Assembly (NCBI GenBank): GCA_963615055.1
Contig: CAVEFO010000007.1
Coordinates: 1-50,713, forward strand
Length of the DNA: 50,713 bases
DNA from: UBA1822 sp963615055
Lineage (GTDB): Bacteria; Bacillota; Negativicutes; Veillonellales; Dialisteraceae
Direction of reading: 5' to 3'
A program made the translations under genes and the position numbers. Positions 15,889 to 23,400 of the stretch are shown here, in pieces. The stretch's first letter is position 1, and every line of letters starts with the position of its first letter. The notes under the pieces are model-generated. The model had not been told where the DNA came from and did no database searches. It saw only the letters and a list, made by a program, of their open reading frames with translations.

Positions 15889-16485
15889 ATGCTCGAATTC
15901 ATCAATGCCAATTTCAGTCCCTCGATGGTCGCCTTTATCAGCGCGTTCCTCTTCGTCGTGCTGGCGGAAATGGGTGACAAGACGCAGCTCTTGGCCATTG
16001 CCTTTGCCACGAAATATCCGTGGAAGACAGTCATGCTCGCGATTACGGCGGCGACGGCGGCCAATCATCTCTTTGCCGTCGTCGTCGGCGATTTCATTAC
16101 GAATTACGTCTCCATGGAATGGATCCAGATCGCGGCGTCGATTTCCTTTATCATTTTCGGCCTGTGGACGATTCGCGGCGACACCATTTCGGAGGAGGAT
16201 CAGAAGGCGCGGTATAAGAGTGCTTTTTGGACGGTGGCGATGGGGTTTTTCATCGCGGAAATGGGTGACAAGACGCAGCTGGCGACGATTACGCTCGCGG
16301 CGCAATTCCACACGGTGCTGCCCGTCTGGTGCGGGACGCTCATCGGCATGATTATCGCGGACGGCTTCGGTATCATCGTCGGCACGGTCTTGGGGAAACG
16401 AATCCCGGAGAAAACCATCAAATGGGTCGCGGCGATCGTTTTCATTCTCTGCGGCGTGTGGGGATTGTGGGATTGCTTGGGGTGA
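15889..16485 (+). CDS. TMEM165/GDT1 (UPF0016) family manganese exporter
   Basis: A 198-residue integral membrane protein with two homologous halves, each carrying the signature EMGDKTQ (E27-Q33 and E124-Q130). In this family the acidic residues coordinate the transported cation and the protein exports Mn(II), or Ca(II) in eukaryotes. About six hydrophobic helices are visible, with a short polar loop between the halves (~86-105). AAGGAGG lies upstream of the ATG. The upstream yybP-ykoY riboswitch makes manganese detoxification the likely job. A bacterial name such as mneA exists for related proteins, but orthology cannot be judged here. Confidence 0.92.
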   Translation: MLEFINANFSPSMVAFISAFLFVVLAEMGDKTQLLAIAFATKYPWKTVMLAITAATAANHLFAVVVGDFITNYVSMEWIQIAASISFIIFGLWTIRGDTISEEDQKARYKSAFWTVAMGFFIAEMGDKTQLATITLAAQFHTVLPVWCGTLIGMIIADGFGIIVGTVLGKRIPEKTIKWVAAIVFILCGVWGLWDCLG

Positions 16486-16809
16486 GCTTGTTTTGTGCTC
16501 GGCTTTTGCGGCGCATAGATGCGGAAAGTGAGCAGTTAGCAGTGAGCAGTGAGCAGTGCAGGTGTCGCTTCGCGACATTCTAAAATGCGGCCGGAGGCCG
16601 CCACATGCTAGCCCTCTTTTGAAAGAGGGTGGCGCGAAGCGCCGGGAGATAGACGGCACAATGTGAAGAAAAAGCTTTTCATCGGAGGCCGCCACCAATT
16701 AGCCCTCTTTTGAAGGCGACCTTCCGGTGGACGGTTGCCGGTGTCCCGTAGGGGCGGGAGATAGACGGCACAATGCGAGAAAAACTTTTCCCGCCAAAAT
16801 ATTTTGCCA
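16486..16809. other. Repeat-rich intergenic region
   Basis: A plus-strand copy of the dispersed repeat family: GTGCTCGGCTTTTG near 16496, a 7-nt-period array at 16527-16559, TGTCGCTTCGCGAC and a GCGGCCGGAGGCCGC segment. Two related ~110-nt units then follow (AGCCCTCTTTTGAA ... GGGAGATAGACGGCACAATG, near 16610-16665 and 16703-16775). No coding sequence seen. Confidence 0.7.
16527..16559. repeat. 7-nt tandem array (AGCAGTG/AGCAGTT)
   Basis: About four to five units of 7 nt varying between AGCAGTT and AGCAGTG, plus a leading GTG. Confidence 0.8.
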
Positions 16810-16851
16810 CACGAAAAAGGAGCTCTCATCAAGGGAGCTCCTTTTTCGTGT
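16809..16851. terminator. Strong bidirectional terminator
   Basis: ACACGAAAAAGGAGCTC (16809-16825) and its perfect complement (16835-16851), with A and T runs inside the arms. It abuts the truncated toxin copy and may mark the recombination edge. Confidence 0.8.
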
Positions 16852-16854
16852 ACC

Positions 16855-16898
16855 GATTGCCATCATCATTTCATCGGTGGTTATGATTTTGAAATCAT
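16855..16898 (+). pseudogene. Truncated holin-like type I toxin (3' half only)
   Basis: From GATTGCCATC onward this matches the C-terminal half of the toxin at 17205-17294 almost base for base. The promoter, ribosome site and first ~16 codons are missing, replaced by the terminator hairpin. The stop codon TAA is changed to TCA. It cannot make the toxin. Confidence 0.8.
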
Positions 16899-16907
16899 CC
16901 GTAAATG

Positions 16908-17002
16908 AAAAAAGACCTGCTAACCACAGGTTGATTTTCCGGCCTTTTCTCAATTCTACAAAAATTCAGGGAAGCGCCGGTAGGACCTCCGGGCTGTTCC
17001 AT
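16908..17002 (-). ncRNA. Orphan antisense RNA beside the truncated toxin
   Basis: A minus-strand promoter is intact: TTGCAA (17031-17036), a 16-nt spacer and TATAAT (17009-17014). The terminator is ACCTG-loop-CAGGT (16915-16931) with a six-T run (16913-16908). Predicted RNA ~95 nt, the same length and plan as the antisense RNA at 17305-17399. Its cognate toxin gene is broken. Confidence 0.65.
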
Positions 17003-17092
17003 GTCTTTATTATACCTGCTTTGCCATTTTTTGCAAGGTGGGTATTTGGGGTTGACCGTTGTTCGCTCGTCGTTTTTCCTGCCGAATGAGAA

Positions 17093-17128
17093 ACGGTGAA
17101 CGGTCAACGGATAACGGATGACGGATGG
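17093..17128. repeat. 7-nt tandem array (CGGTGAA/CGGATAA type)
   Basis: Five consecutive 7-nt units: CGGTGAA, CGGTCAA, CGGATAA, CGGATGA, CGGATGG. It lies directly upstream of the toxin promoter. Confidence 0.8.
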
Positions 17129-17130
17129 AT

Positions 17131-17159
17131 TTGACAGTTTCGCGCCGTTTCTTTACAAT
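17131..17159 (+). promoter_or_regulatory. Consensus promoter of the type I toxin
   Basis: Perfect TTGACA (17131-17136), a 17-nt spacer and TACAAT (17154-17159). Transcription would start near 17166, giving a ~40-nt leader with GGGGG at 17193-17197 as ribosome site. Confidence 0.8.
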
Positions 17160-17204
17160 ACAAAAGACAGCCCGGTGGCGGTCTTCCCGAAAGGGGGTGA
17201 TCGC

Positions 17205-17294
17205 ATGAAGATTTACGAAGCGCTTTCGCTTATGATAGCCTTTGGCACTCTGATTGCCATCATCATTTCATCGGTGGTTATGATTTTGAAATAA
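17205..17294 (+). CDS. Holin-like type I toxin peptide
   Basis: A 29-residue peptide with a short N-terminus (MKIYEALSLM), one continuous hydrophobic helix and a final lysine. This matches the 'putative holin-like toxin' peptides of Firmicutes, thought to insert in the inner membrane and depolarise it when not repressed. AAGGGGGTGATCGC precedes the ATG. The mRNA has a consensus promoter and runs towards a convergent antisense RNA that shares its terminator hairpin. That layout recalls the par/Fst-type antitoxin arrangement. A partial second copy lies 350 nt upstream. The toxin role is family-based inference. Confidence 0.78.
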   Translation: MKIYEALSLMIAFGTLIAIIISSVVMILK

Positions 17295-17304
17295 TCCGCA
17301 AATG

Positions 17305-17399
17305 AAAAAAGACCTGCTAACCACAGGTCAAGCTTCGGCCTTTTCTCAAATTATAACAAAATATTGGGAAGCGCCGGACGCACCTCCGGGCTGTTCCAT
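17305..17399 (-). ncRNA. Antisense RNA (antitoxin) of the type I toxin
   Basis: Minus-strand promoter TTGCAA (17428-17433), 16-nt spacer, TATAAT (17406-17411). The RNA would start near 17399 and end at the hairpin GACCTG-loop-CAGGTC (17311-17329) with a six-T run (17310-17305). It is complementary to the 3' untranslated part of the toxin mRNA. Both RNAs also share a 5' ACAGCCCGG motif. Antitoxin function is inferred from layout. Confidence 0.7.
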
Positions 17400-17619
17400 G
17401 TCTTTATTATACCCGTTTTGAAAAAATTTGCAAACGCGGGTATTTCGATACAACGCCCTCCACCCTCCGCGCGTGAGAGTCTACGCAATTCTTGCCGTGT
17501 GAGAAACGGTGAACGGCCAACGGAAAACGCAGAAACGGTCGCGGGGTGACGCGGTCCGATGTCCGTTATCCGTGAACCGTGAACCGGGCGTGAGTAGCTT
17601 TGGGATTCATGGGGTGTGA

Positions 17620-17665
17620 AAGACGGTGAACGGCCAACGGAAAACGGAAAACGGCCAACGGATAA
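17620..17665. repeat. 7-nt tandem array (ACGGTGA/ACGGCCA type)
   Basis: Units of the CGGTGAA/CGGCCAA/CGGAAAA type run up to the ribosome site of the ggt-like gene. They create a spurious N-terminal extension in its frame. Confidence 0.75.
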
Positions 17666-17693
17666 GGAAACACAGACGGAAAGGAGAAAAAAG

Positions 17694-19310
17694 ATGTTAC
17701 GACTTCGGGAAGAGCGGCAGCAGTATCGGTATCCGTCGCGGCGGTCGGTGGTGTATGCGGAGCGCGGCATGGTGTGTACGGCGTCCCATTTGGCGGCGCA
17801 GGCGGGGCTTTCCATGCTGCGCGCCGGAGGAAACGCGGTGGACGCGGCGATTGCGACGGCGATCTGTCTCACGGTCGTCGAGCCCGTTTCCAATGGAATC
17901 GGCAGCGATGCCTTCGCCATTGTGTGGATGAAAGACGAAATGGTCGGCCTTAATGCGAGCGGCTGGGCACCGGCGGGCATCTCGGCGGAGACGGTACGCG
18001 CACGCGGACATAAAGAAATGCCCAAGCGCGGCTGGATTCCCGTGACCGTCTCGGGCGCTCCGGCAGCGTGGGCGGCGCTTTCCAAACGATTCGGACGCCT
18101 CCCCTTTGCGGCCCTTTTTGAGCCGGCGATTGCCTATGCACGGGACGGGTTTCCCGTTTCCTCCTTCGTCGCGGCGGAATGGAAAAAAGAATTTGATGAA
18201 ATCGTGCGGCACAAGGGCGATTCGGCTTTTGCGGGCTGGTTTGAGACCTTTACAAAAGTAGGCCGGCCGCCGCGTGCCGGAGAAAAAATGTGCCTCCCCG
18301 ACCATGCGCGGACCCTTACGCGCCTTTCGGAAACAAATTGTGAAGCCTTTTATCGCGGCGACATCGCCGAGGCCATCGACCGCTTTTCGCGGGAAACGGG
18401 CGGCTTCGTTCGCAAAGAAGACTACGCGGCCTGGGCGCCGGAATGGGTGGCGCCGCTCTCCCTCTCTTATCGCGGGTACGACGTCTGGGAACTCCCGCCG
18501 AACGGCCACGGCATCGTGCCGCTCACGGCGCTCAATATTTTGAAAGGTTTCTCCTTCACGGAAAGAGACAGCGCCGAGACACTCCACAGGCAATTTGAAG
18601 CGATGAAAATGGCCTTTGCCGACGGGATGCATTTTGTGACCGACCCCGCCTATATGATAATTTCCCCCGAAGACCTTTTGAGTGAGGCATACGGCGAGGC
18701 AAGACGAGCGGAAATCGGCGAGACAGCCAAAGAGCCGCGTCACGGCGATCCCTCCTGCGGCGGCACCGTGTATCTGGCGACGGCCGACAGCGAAGGCAAT
18801 ATGGTTTCCTATATCCAGAGCAATTATTGCCAATTCGGCAGCGGCATCGTCATCCCCGGCCATGGGATCGCGCTCCAAAATCGCGGCATGAATTTCTCTC
18901 TCGACCCCGCGCACGTCAATGTCCTCGCGTCGCACAAGCGGACGTACCACACCATCATCCCCGGATTTTTGACAAGAAACGGCCGCGCCGTGGGACCCTT
19001 CGGCGTCATGGGCGGCTTCATGCAGCCGCAAGGCCATCTGCAAGTCGTGACAAACGCGCTGGATTTCCATATGAATCCGCAGGAAATATTGGACGCGCCG
19101 CGCTGGCAATGGACGGGCGGTATGCACTTCGACGCAGAGCCCGGCATCCCGCTCGCCGTCATCGAAGAACTCCGCTCTCGCGGCCATCGCATCACCATCT
19201 CGGACGACATGTCCCTCTTCGGCCGCGGCGAAATCATCTGGCGGACAGAAGACGGCATCCTCTGCGGCGCGACAGAACCCCGTGCCGACGGCGTCTGTGC
19301 GTCATGGTGA
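17694..19310 (+). CDS. ggt: Gamma-glutamyltransferase-family protein, leaderless
   Basis: A 538-residue N-terminal-nucleophile hydrolase of the gamma-glutamyltransferase family. Early motifs ASHLAAQAGLSMLRAGGNAVDAA and NGIGSDAF are typical. The predicted autoprocessing threonine is T358 in CGGTVYLATADSEGN; cleavage there gives the large and small subunits. The second threonine and histidine of the classic TTH are replaced by V and Y. No signal peptide, unlike periplasmic GGT, so it is probably cytosolic and may act as an acylase (YwrD-like) rather than on glutathione. The start at 17694 has AAGGAG at 17681-17686. A further in-frame ATG at 17616 would add 26 residues encoded by 7-nt repeats and is rejected. 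Confidence 0.88.
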   Translation: MLRLREERQQYRYPSRRSVVYAERGMVCTASHLAAQAGLSMLRAGGNAVDAAIATAICLTVVEPVSNGIGSDAFAIVWMKDEMVGLNASGWAPAGISAETVRARGHKEMPKRGWIPVTVSGAPAAWAALSKRFGRLPFAALFEPAIAYARDGFPVSSFVAAEWKKEFDEIVRHKGDSAFAGWFETFTKVGRPPRAGEKMCLPDHARTLTRLSETNCEAFYRGDIAEAIDRFSRETGGFVRKEDYAAWAPEWVAPLSLSYRGYDVWELPPNGHGIVPLTALNILKGFSFTERDSAETLHRQFEAMKMAFADGMHFVTDPAYMIISPEDLLSEAYGEARRAEIGETAKEPRHGDPSCGGTVYLATADSEGNMVSYIQSNYCQFGSGIVIPGHGIALQNRGMNFSLDPAHVNVLASHKRTYHTIIPGFLTRNGRAVGPFGVMGGFMQPQGHLQVVTNALDFHMNPQEILDAPRWQWTGGMHFDAEPGIPLAVIEELRSRGHRITISDDMSLFGRGEIIWRTEDGILCGATEPRADGVCASW

Positions 19311-19356
19311 CAGCTGTTGGTTGTTAGCTGTTAGCTGTTAGCTATTAGCCGTCAGC
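19309..19356. repeat. 7-nt tandem array (TTAGCTG type)
   Basis: Units TTAGCTG, TTAGCTG, TTAGCTA, TTAGCCG, TCAGCTT in succession, starting at the ggt-like stop codon. Confidence 0.8.
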
Positions 19357-19545
19357 TTTGGCAAGGGCCGCCACCTGCCAAGCCATCTTTCAAAAGCGGG
19401 CTAATCGGTGGCGGCTTCGCCGCATTTTATAAATTGCGCGAAGCGCGTACCGCATTAGCCTTCCTTAGGAGGAAGGTGGCCCGAAGGGCTGGATGATGGG
19501 GCGCCGAAGGCGTTTCCAAAACCGTCGCGAAGCGACACCGCACCC

Positions 19546-19567
19546 GCCCCTTTGGGGCATCTTTTTT
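19546..19567 (+). terminator. Terminator, probably of the ggt-like gene
   Basis: GCCCC-TTT-GGGGC (19546-19558) followed by ATC and six Ts. Confidence 0.6.
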
Positions 19568-20060
19568 CGATAGAGAGGGTTGGATTGTAGGCGGGGTTGC
19601 GGAATTTAGAAAGAGTTTAGAAAATGGGGGGGGTGCGGTGTTTTCGGCGGGGGAAATTTGGTGCGGGGCGCTTGGAATCGGGCGTTTTGGGCTTGGTGAG
19701 ATGGTATTGAAAGGTTTTGATTTTGTCGACTTTTTCCATAGAATGCGAGGGATTCGGGAGGAGCTTTAGAGAAAGTTTTTGGAATTTATAAAATTATATG
19801 AAACACGAAAAATAATTGCGCTTTTATAAAGATGATTGCCGAAAATGCCATGGATATCACTAAAAACTATGCTTGCTATGCTTGCGTAAACTCTCGAAAA
19901 GGGGTAGAATCACAATGCATAAAAGTTTATAGGGTGGAGTGTCGGCTTTTTTAAGCTGCGCGAGTCCGTACTTACGTGCATCCGGCCGTTGGAGAAGGCG
20001 GATATCACAATTACATATGAGGAGTTTGCTTTTGTGCTTGGCTTTGGGGGTCAGGCGCTG

Positions 20061-20110
20061 GATAGTTAGCAGTTAGCAGTGAGCAGTGAGCAGTGAGCAG
20101 TTAGCAGTTG
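20061..20110. repeat. 7-nt tandem array (AGCAGTT/AGCAGTG)
   Basis: About seven units: TTAGCAG and GAGCAGT types alternate after GTCAGGCGCTGGATAG, the left-end motif of the dispersed repeat family. Confidence 0.85.
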
Positions 20111-20129
20111 GTGGCTCATAGTGCTTGAG

Positions 20130-20160
20130 ACGTCAGGTGTCAGATATCAGACATCAGATG
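20130..20160. repeat. 7-nt tandem array (ATATCAG type)
   Basis: CGTCAGG, TGTCAGA, TATCAGA, CATCAGA, TGATTG: a 7-nt period with a unit different from the neighbouring arrays. Confidence 0.7.
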
Positions 20161-20189
20161 ATTGCTTGGCTTGTCGCGCTATGTGACGC

Positions 20190-20229
20190 ACGGTGAACGG
20201 TAAACGGACCACGGCGAACGGCGAACGCG
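20190..20229. repeat. 7-nt tandem array (ACGGTGA/ACGGCGA type)
   Basis: ACGGTGA, ACGGTAA, ACGGACC, ACGGCGA, ACGGCGA: same unit type as the arrays near 17093 and 17620. Confidence 0.75.
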
Positions 20230-20438
20230 GGAAAGGACGCGAAAGCGCTTCCCCTCCTCATTTTTGTGAAAACCTTCGATGATCGGACGGATGTTTCCGG
20301 GATTGTCGGGGGTTTTTTGTTTTTCTCCCTTCCCGGCGGGACGGCTTTTGGGGAGCCGTTTCCTACTTGCGTTCTTGATGGTCCCGAGATGATTTCGATT
20401 CTTGGGCTTGACCGTTCCTCGGAAAGGAAGGGATTTTT

Positions 20439-23400
20439 ATGAAGAAGAGAAGATTGATGAAAGCCGCGGTATTGGCGATGCTTTTGGCCATGGCGGGCAG
20501 CGGGATCCAGGCTGCCGGTGTCGGAAACCAGAAACTCGGCGACGGATCGCGCGTGACGGATGAATTCGATTACCAGCTCGCTGCCGGGAATCTGGCCGCC
20601 ACGTCCGCCAATTACGCCGCCGTCTACGGGTACATGAATTCCGCGGGCGGGGCCTACTCCACCGCGCTCGGCTCCGGGCTCGTCACGTCGGAAGGAAATA
20701 CCTTCTACAACAGCGCCACCGGGACCTACTCGACCGCCATCGGCTATGCGAATACCGCCACTGTCGGGCGCTCGACCGCCGTCGGCTATCGGAATGACGC
20801 GAATATTGACTACGGCACCGCCGTCGGCGTCTACAATCTCTCAAAAGGCATGTACGGCACCGCCGTCGGCTACGGGGACAGCGCCACCGGCAATTACTCC
20901 ACCGCCGTCGGTAATAAATCCTCCGCCTCCGGGACATTCTCCACCGCCATCGGCGCCGGCGAAGAAGGCACGACGAATAGTGCCTCCGGGATCTACTCCT
21001 CCGCCTTCGGCTTCAGAAACAGTGCCGGCAGTGACTACGCACAAGCCTTCGGGACATCCAATACCGCGTCCACCCTGGCCGCCGGCGCCATCGTCATGGG
21101 ATCGGAAAATACCGCCGACGGACAGAATGCGAATGCCTTCGGCTACAAGAACAAAGCCAGCAGCGACCAGACCATGGCCGTCGGTGCAGAAAACATCACC
21201 GTCGGCACCGCTGCGACCGCCATGGGCTACAGCAATAAGACCAGTGCGGCCAATACCATGGCACTCGGCGTCTCCAATACCGCCAGCGGTGCCTATGCCA
21301 TGGCCACCGGGCAGATGAATGAGGCCGCCGGCGCCTATGCTTTTGCCGAAGGCACGAGAAACGTCTCCGGTAAATACAATGCCGTCACCCAGAAGACCAC
21401 CCTCTATACCACCGCCATCGGCTACGGAAATGAAGCCACCGGCGTCACCGACGTCGATGAAGACACCCATGGCGAATACGCCGGCGGCAGTACCGTCGCC
21501 CTCGGCGATTCCAATAAAGTCATCGTCAATGACTCCGTCGCCCTCGGTCAGTCTAATACCATCACCGCCGGACACGAGAGCGTCGCTTTCGGCTACAAAA
21601 ATACCCTCAATGAACAAGGATCCGGCATCGCGGCCGCATTCGGCGGAAAAAATACCGTCAATTCCGATTCGGACGACCATCCTGCCGCCGCTTTCGGGTC
21701 CGATAATATCACCGTCGGGATCGCCGTCGGCTACCACAATACGGGCGTGAAGACACAAGCCAAAGACACAGATCCCGTGACCGACGTCTACCCCGTCGCC
21801 ATCGGGAGCGAAAACGAAGACAGCGGCATCGGCAGCTTCAATACCGGCAGCGGCATCGGCTACCAAAATACCGCCGATCCCGCCTACACCACCGCAAACG
21901 CCATCGGTACCCAAAACAGCGCCATCAAAAAAGCCGCCATCGCCATCGGGTACAAGAACGAAGCGGGCGGCGATGCCGATAAAGAAACGGAAGGCGGAAA
22001 CTCCAATGCCATCGGCGTCTTGAACGTCGCCGCCGGTACGAATTCCGGCGCCTTCGGCTATCGAAACTACGCCGGCGCGGAAAATGCCATCGCCATGGGC
22101 GCCGGAAACAACATGACGAGCTATGACAATACCGACTACACCGCCGCCGTGACCGGGACCGGCACCGTCGCCGTCGGGTATAAAAACAATGCCCAGACGG
22201 CCAATTCCACCGTCTTCGGGTATCTCAATCAAGCCCTCGTTTTCGATACGCGCGAAGGCATGACCGAGACCTCATCCGGCGAAAATGCGCTCTTCGGCTC
22301 CGAAAATACCGGCTACGGGAAAGACGCCGTCGCTTTGGGGTACAAGAATACCACAGGGAAAGGTTCGCGATCTTATGACTATAGGTATCCCTCGACCGTC
22401 ACCTGGCACACGGTGGCCATTGGGAATCAAAATACAGTGACCGGGGTCTTGGGACAAAATGCCAGTTCGAGTTACGGCAATACGATTGCCGTCGGGTTTA
22501 ATAATACCGTCACAGACAATTATGCAAAAGCCTTTGGCGTGCAAAACCGGTTGTACGGCTCCTATAATTCCGCTTTCGGCTATGACAACCAATTTGGTTA
22601 TAGCGATAGCTATCATCGCGGGTCATATAACAATGCCTTGGGCGTTTCAAATAAAATCGAGGCGTATACGAATAACAATAGTTATAGTAGCACCTATATC
22701 ACGGCTGTGGGGAAAAGCAATGAAATCTATGGTAGTGTAAGTAAATCCATTGCGGCAGGTTTTTCAAACACGATGAAATATTATGGCTCGTATGAATCTG
22801 CTTTTGGCGCGGGGAATACATTTACTGATGCGTCGAATTCGACGGTCGCCGGGTTTAGCAATACGATGGGAACGAGTTCCGGTTATAGTGCGACGAATAA
22901 TACCATTTTGGGTAGCGGAAACACCATAAACTATTATAGTGATTATAGTTCGATTTTAGGGCGGCAAAACACGATTAAGGCTTATGATGATCATATTATT
23001 TTCTTTGGCGTAGGGAATACGAGTACCACAACAAGTTTCTCATATTCGGGGGCATTAGGTTCGAATAATACTATGGCCGACGGGATTCGTAATTATCTGA
23101 TTGGATCCGATAACTATACATCCAACCATGTCCATGATGATGATGGACGTTCTGTAGGGATTGGATATAGTAATTACCTAAGGTCTAATGATTACGGTCG
23201 GGATACCTATATCGGAGTTGGTAATAATAATACAAATCGTGTGGAGTTTAGTACTTCCACTCTTGTGGGAATCAATAACAATCCGACGAGCGGTAGTAGT
23301 AGTAATGAGGGGGCACTTACTCATATCGGCTTGAATAATGTTGCATATGGAAGATATGCAACCGCTTTAGGGCAAGAGAACAGTGGCAGTGCTACTTACT

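Larger units (their letters stand above)
17295..17693. other. Toxin 3' region, antisense RNA gene and repeats
   Basis: Holds the shared terminator and antisense RNA gene (to 17433). Beyond that are three patches of the ACGGTGAACGG-type 7-nt repeats (near 17504-17528, 17563-17590 and 17620-17665) leading up to the ribosome site of the next gene. No other gene seen. Confidence 0.7.
19311..20438. other. 1.1-kb non-coding, repeat-rich region before the adhesins
   Basis: The left part (19309-19560) is a compound dispersed-repeat copy with 7-nt arrays, GCGGC/GCCGC inverted segments and GTCGCGAAGCGAC palindromes. The middle (~19575-20030) is unlike the flanks, locally AT-rich, and holds no convincing frame. 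The right part (20037-20229) has three successive 7-nt arrays of different unit. Around 20270-20420 are GC-rich hairpin-prone stretches that probably form the adhesin leader. I found no clear sigma-70 promoter for the adhesin gene. Confidence 0.65.

Noticed and set aside
17616..17693. 26-residue N-terminal extension of the ggt-like protein
   Set aside because: Encoded by 7-nt repeats; AAGGAG supports the start at 17694.
20061..20229. Possible CRISPR array
   Set aside because: The repeats have a 7-nt period with no spacers of constant length, and no cas genes are present.
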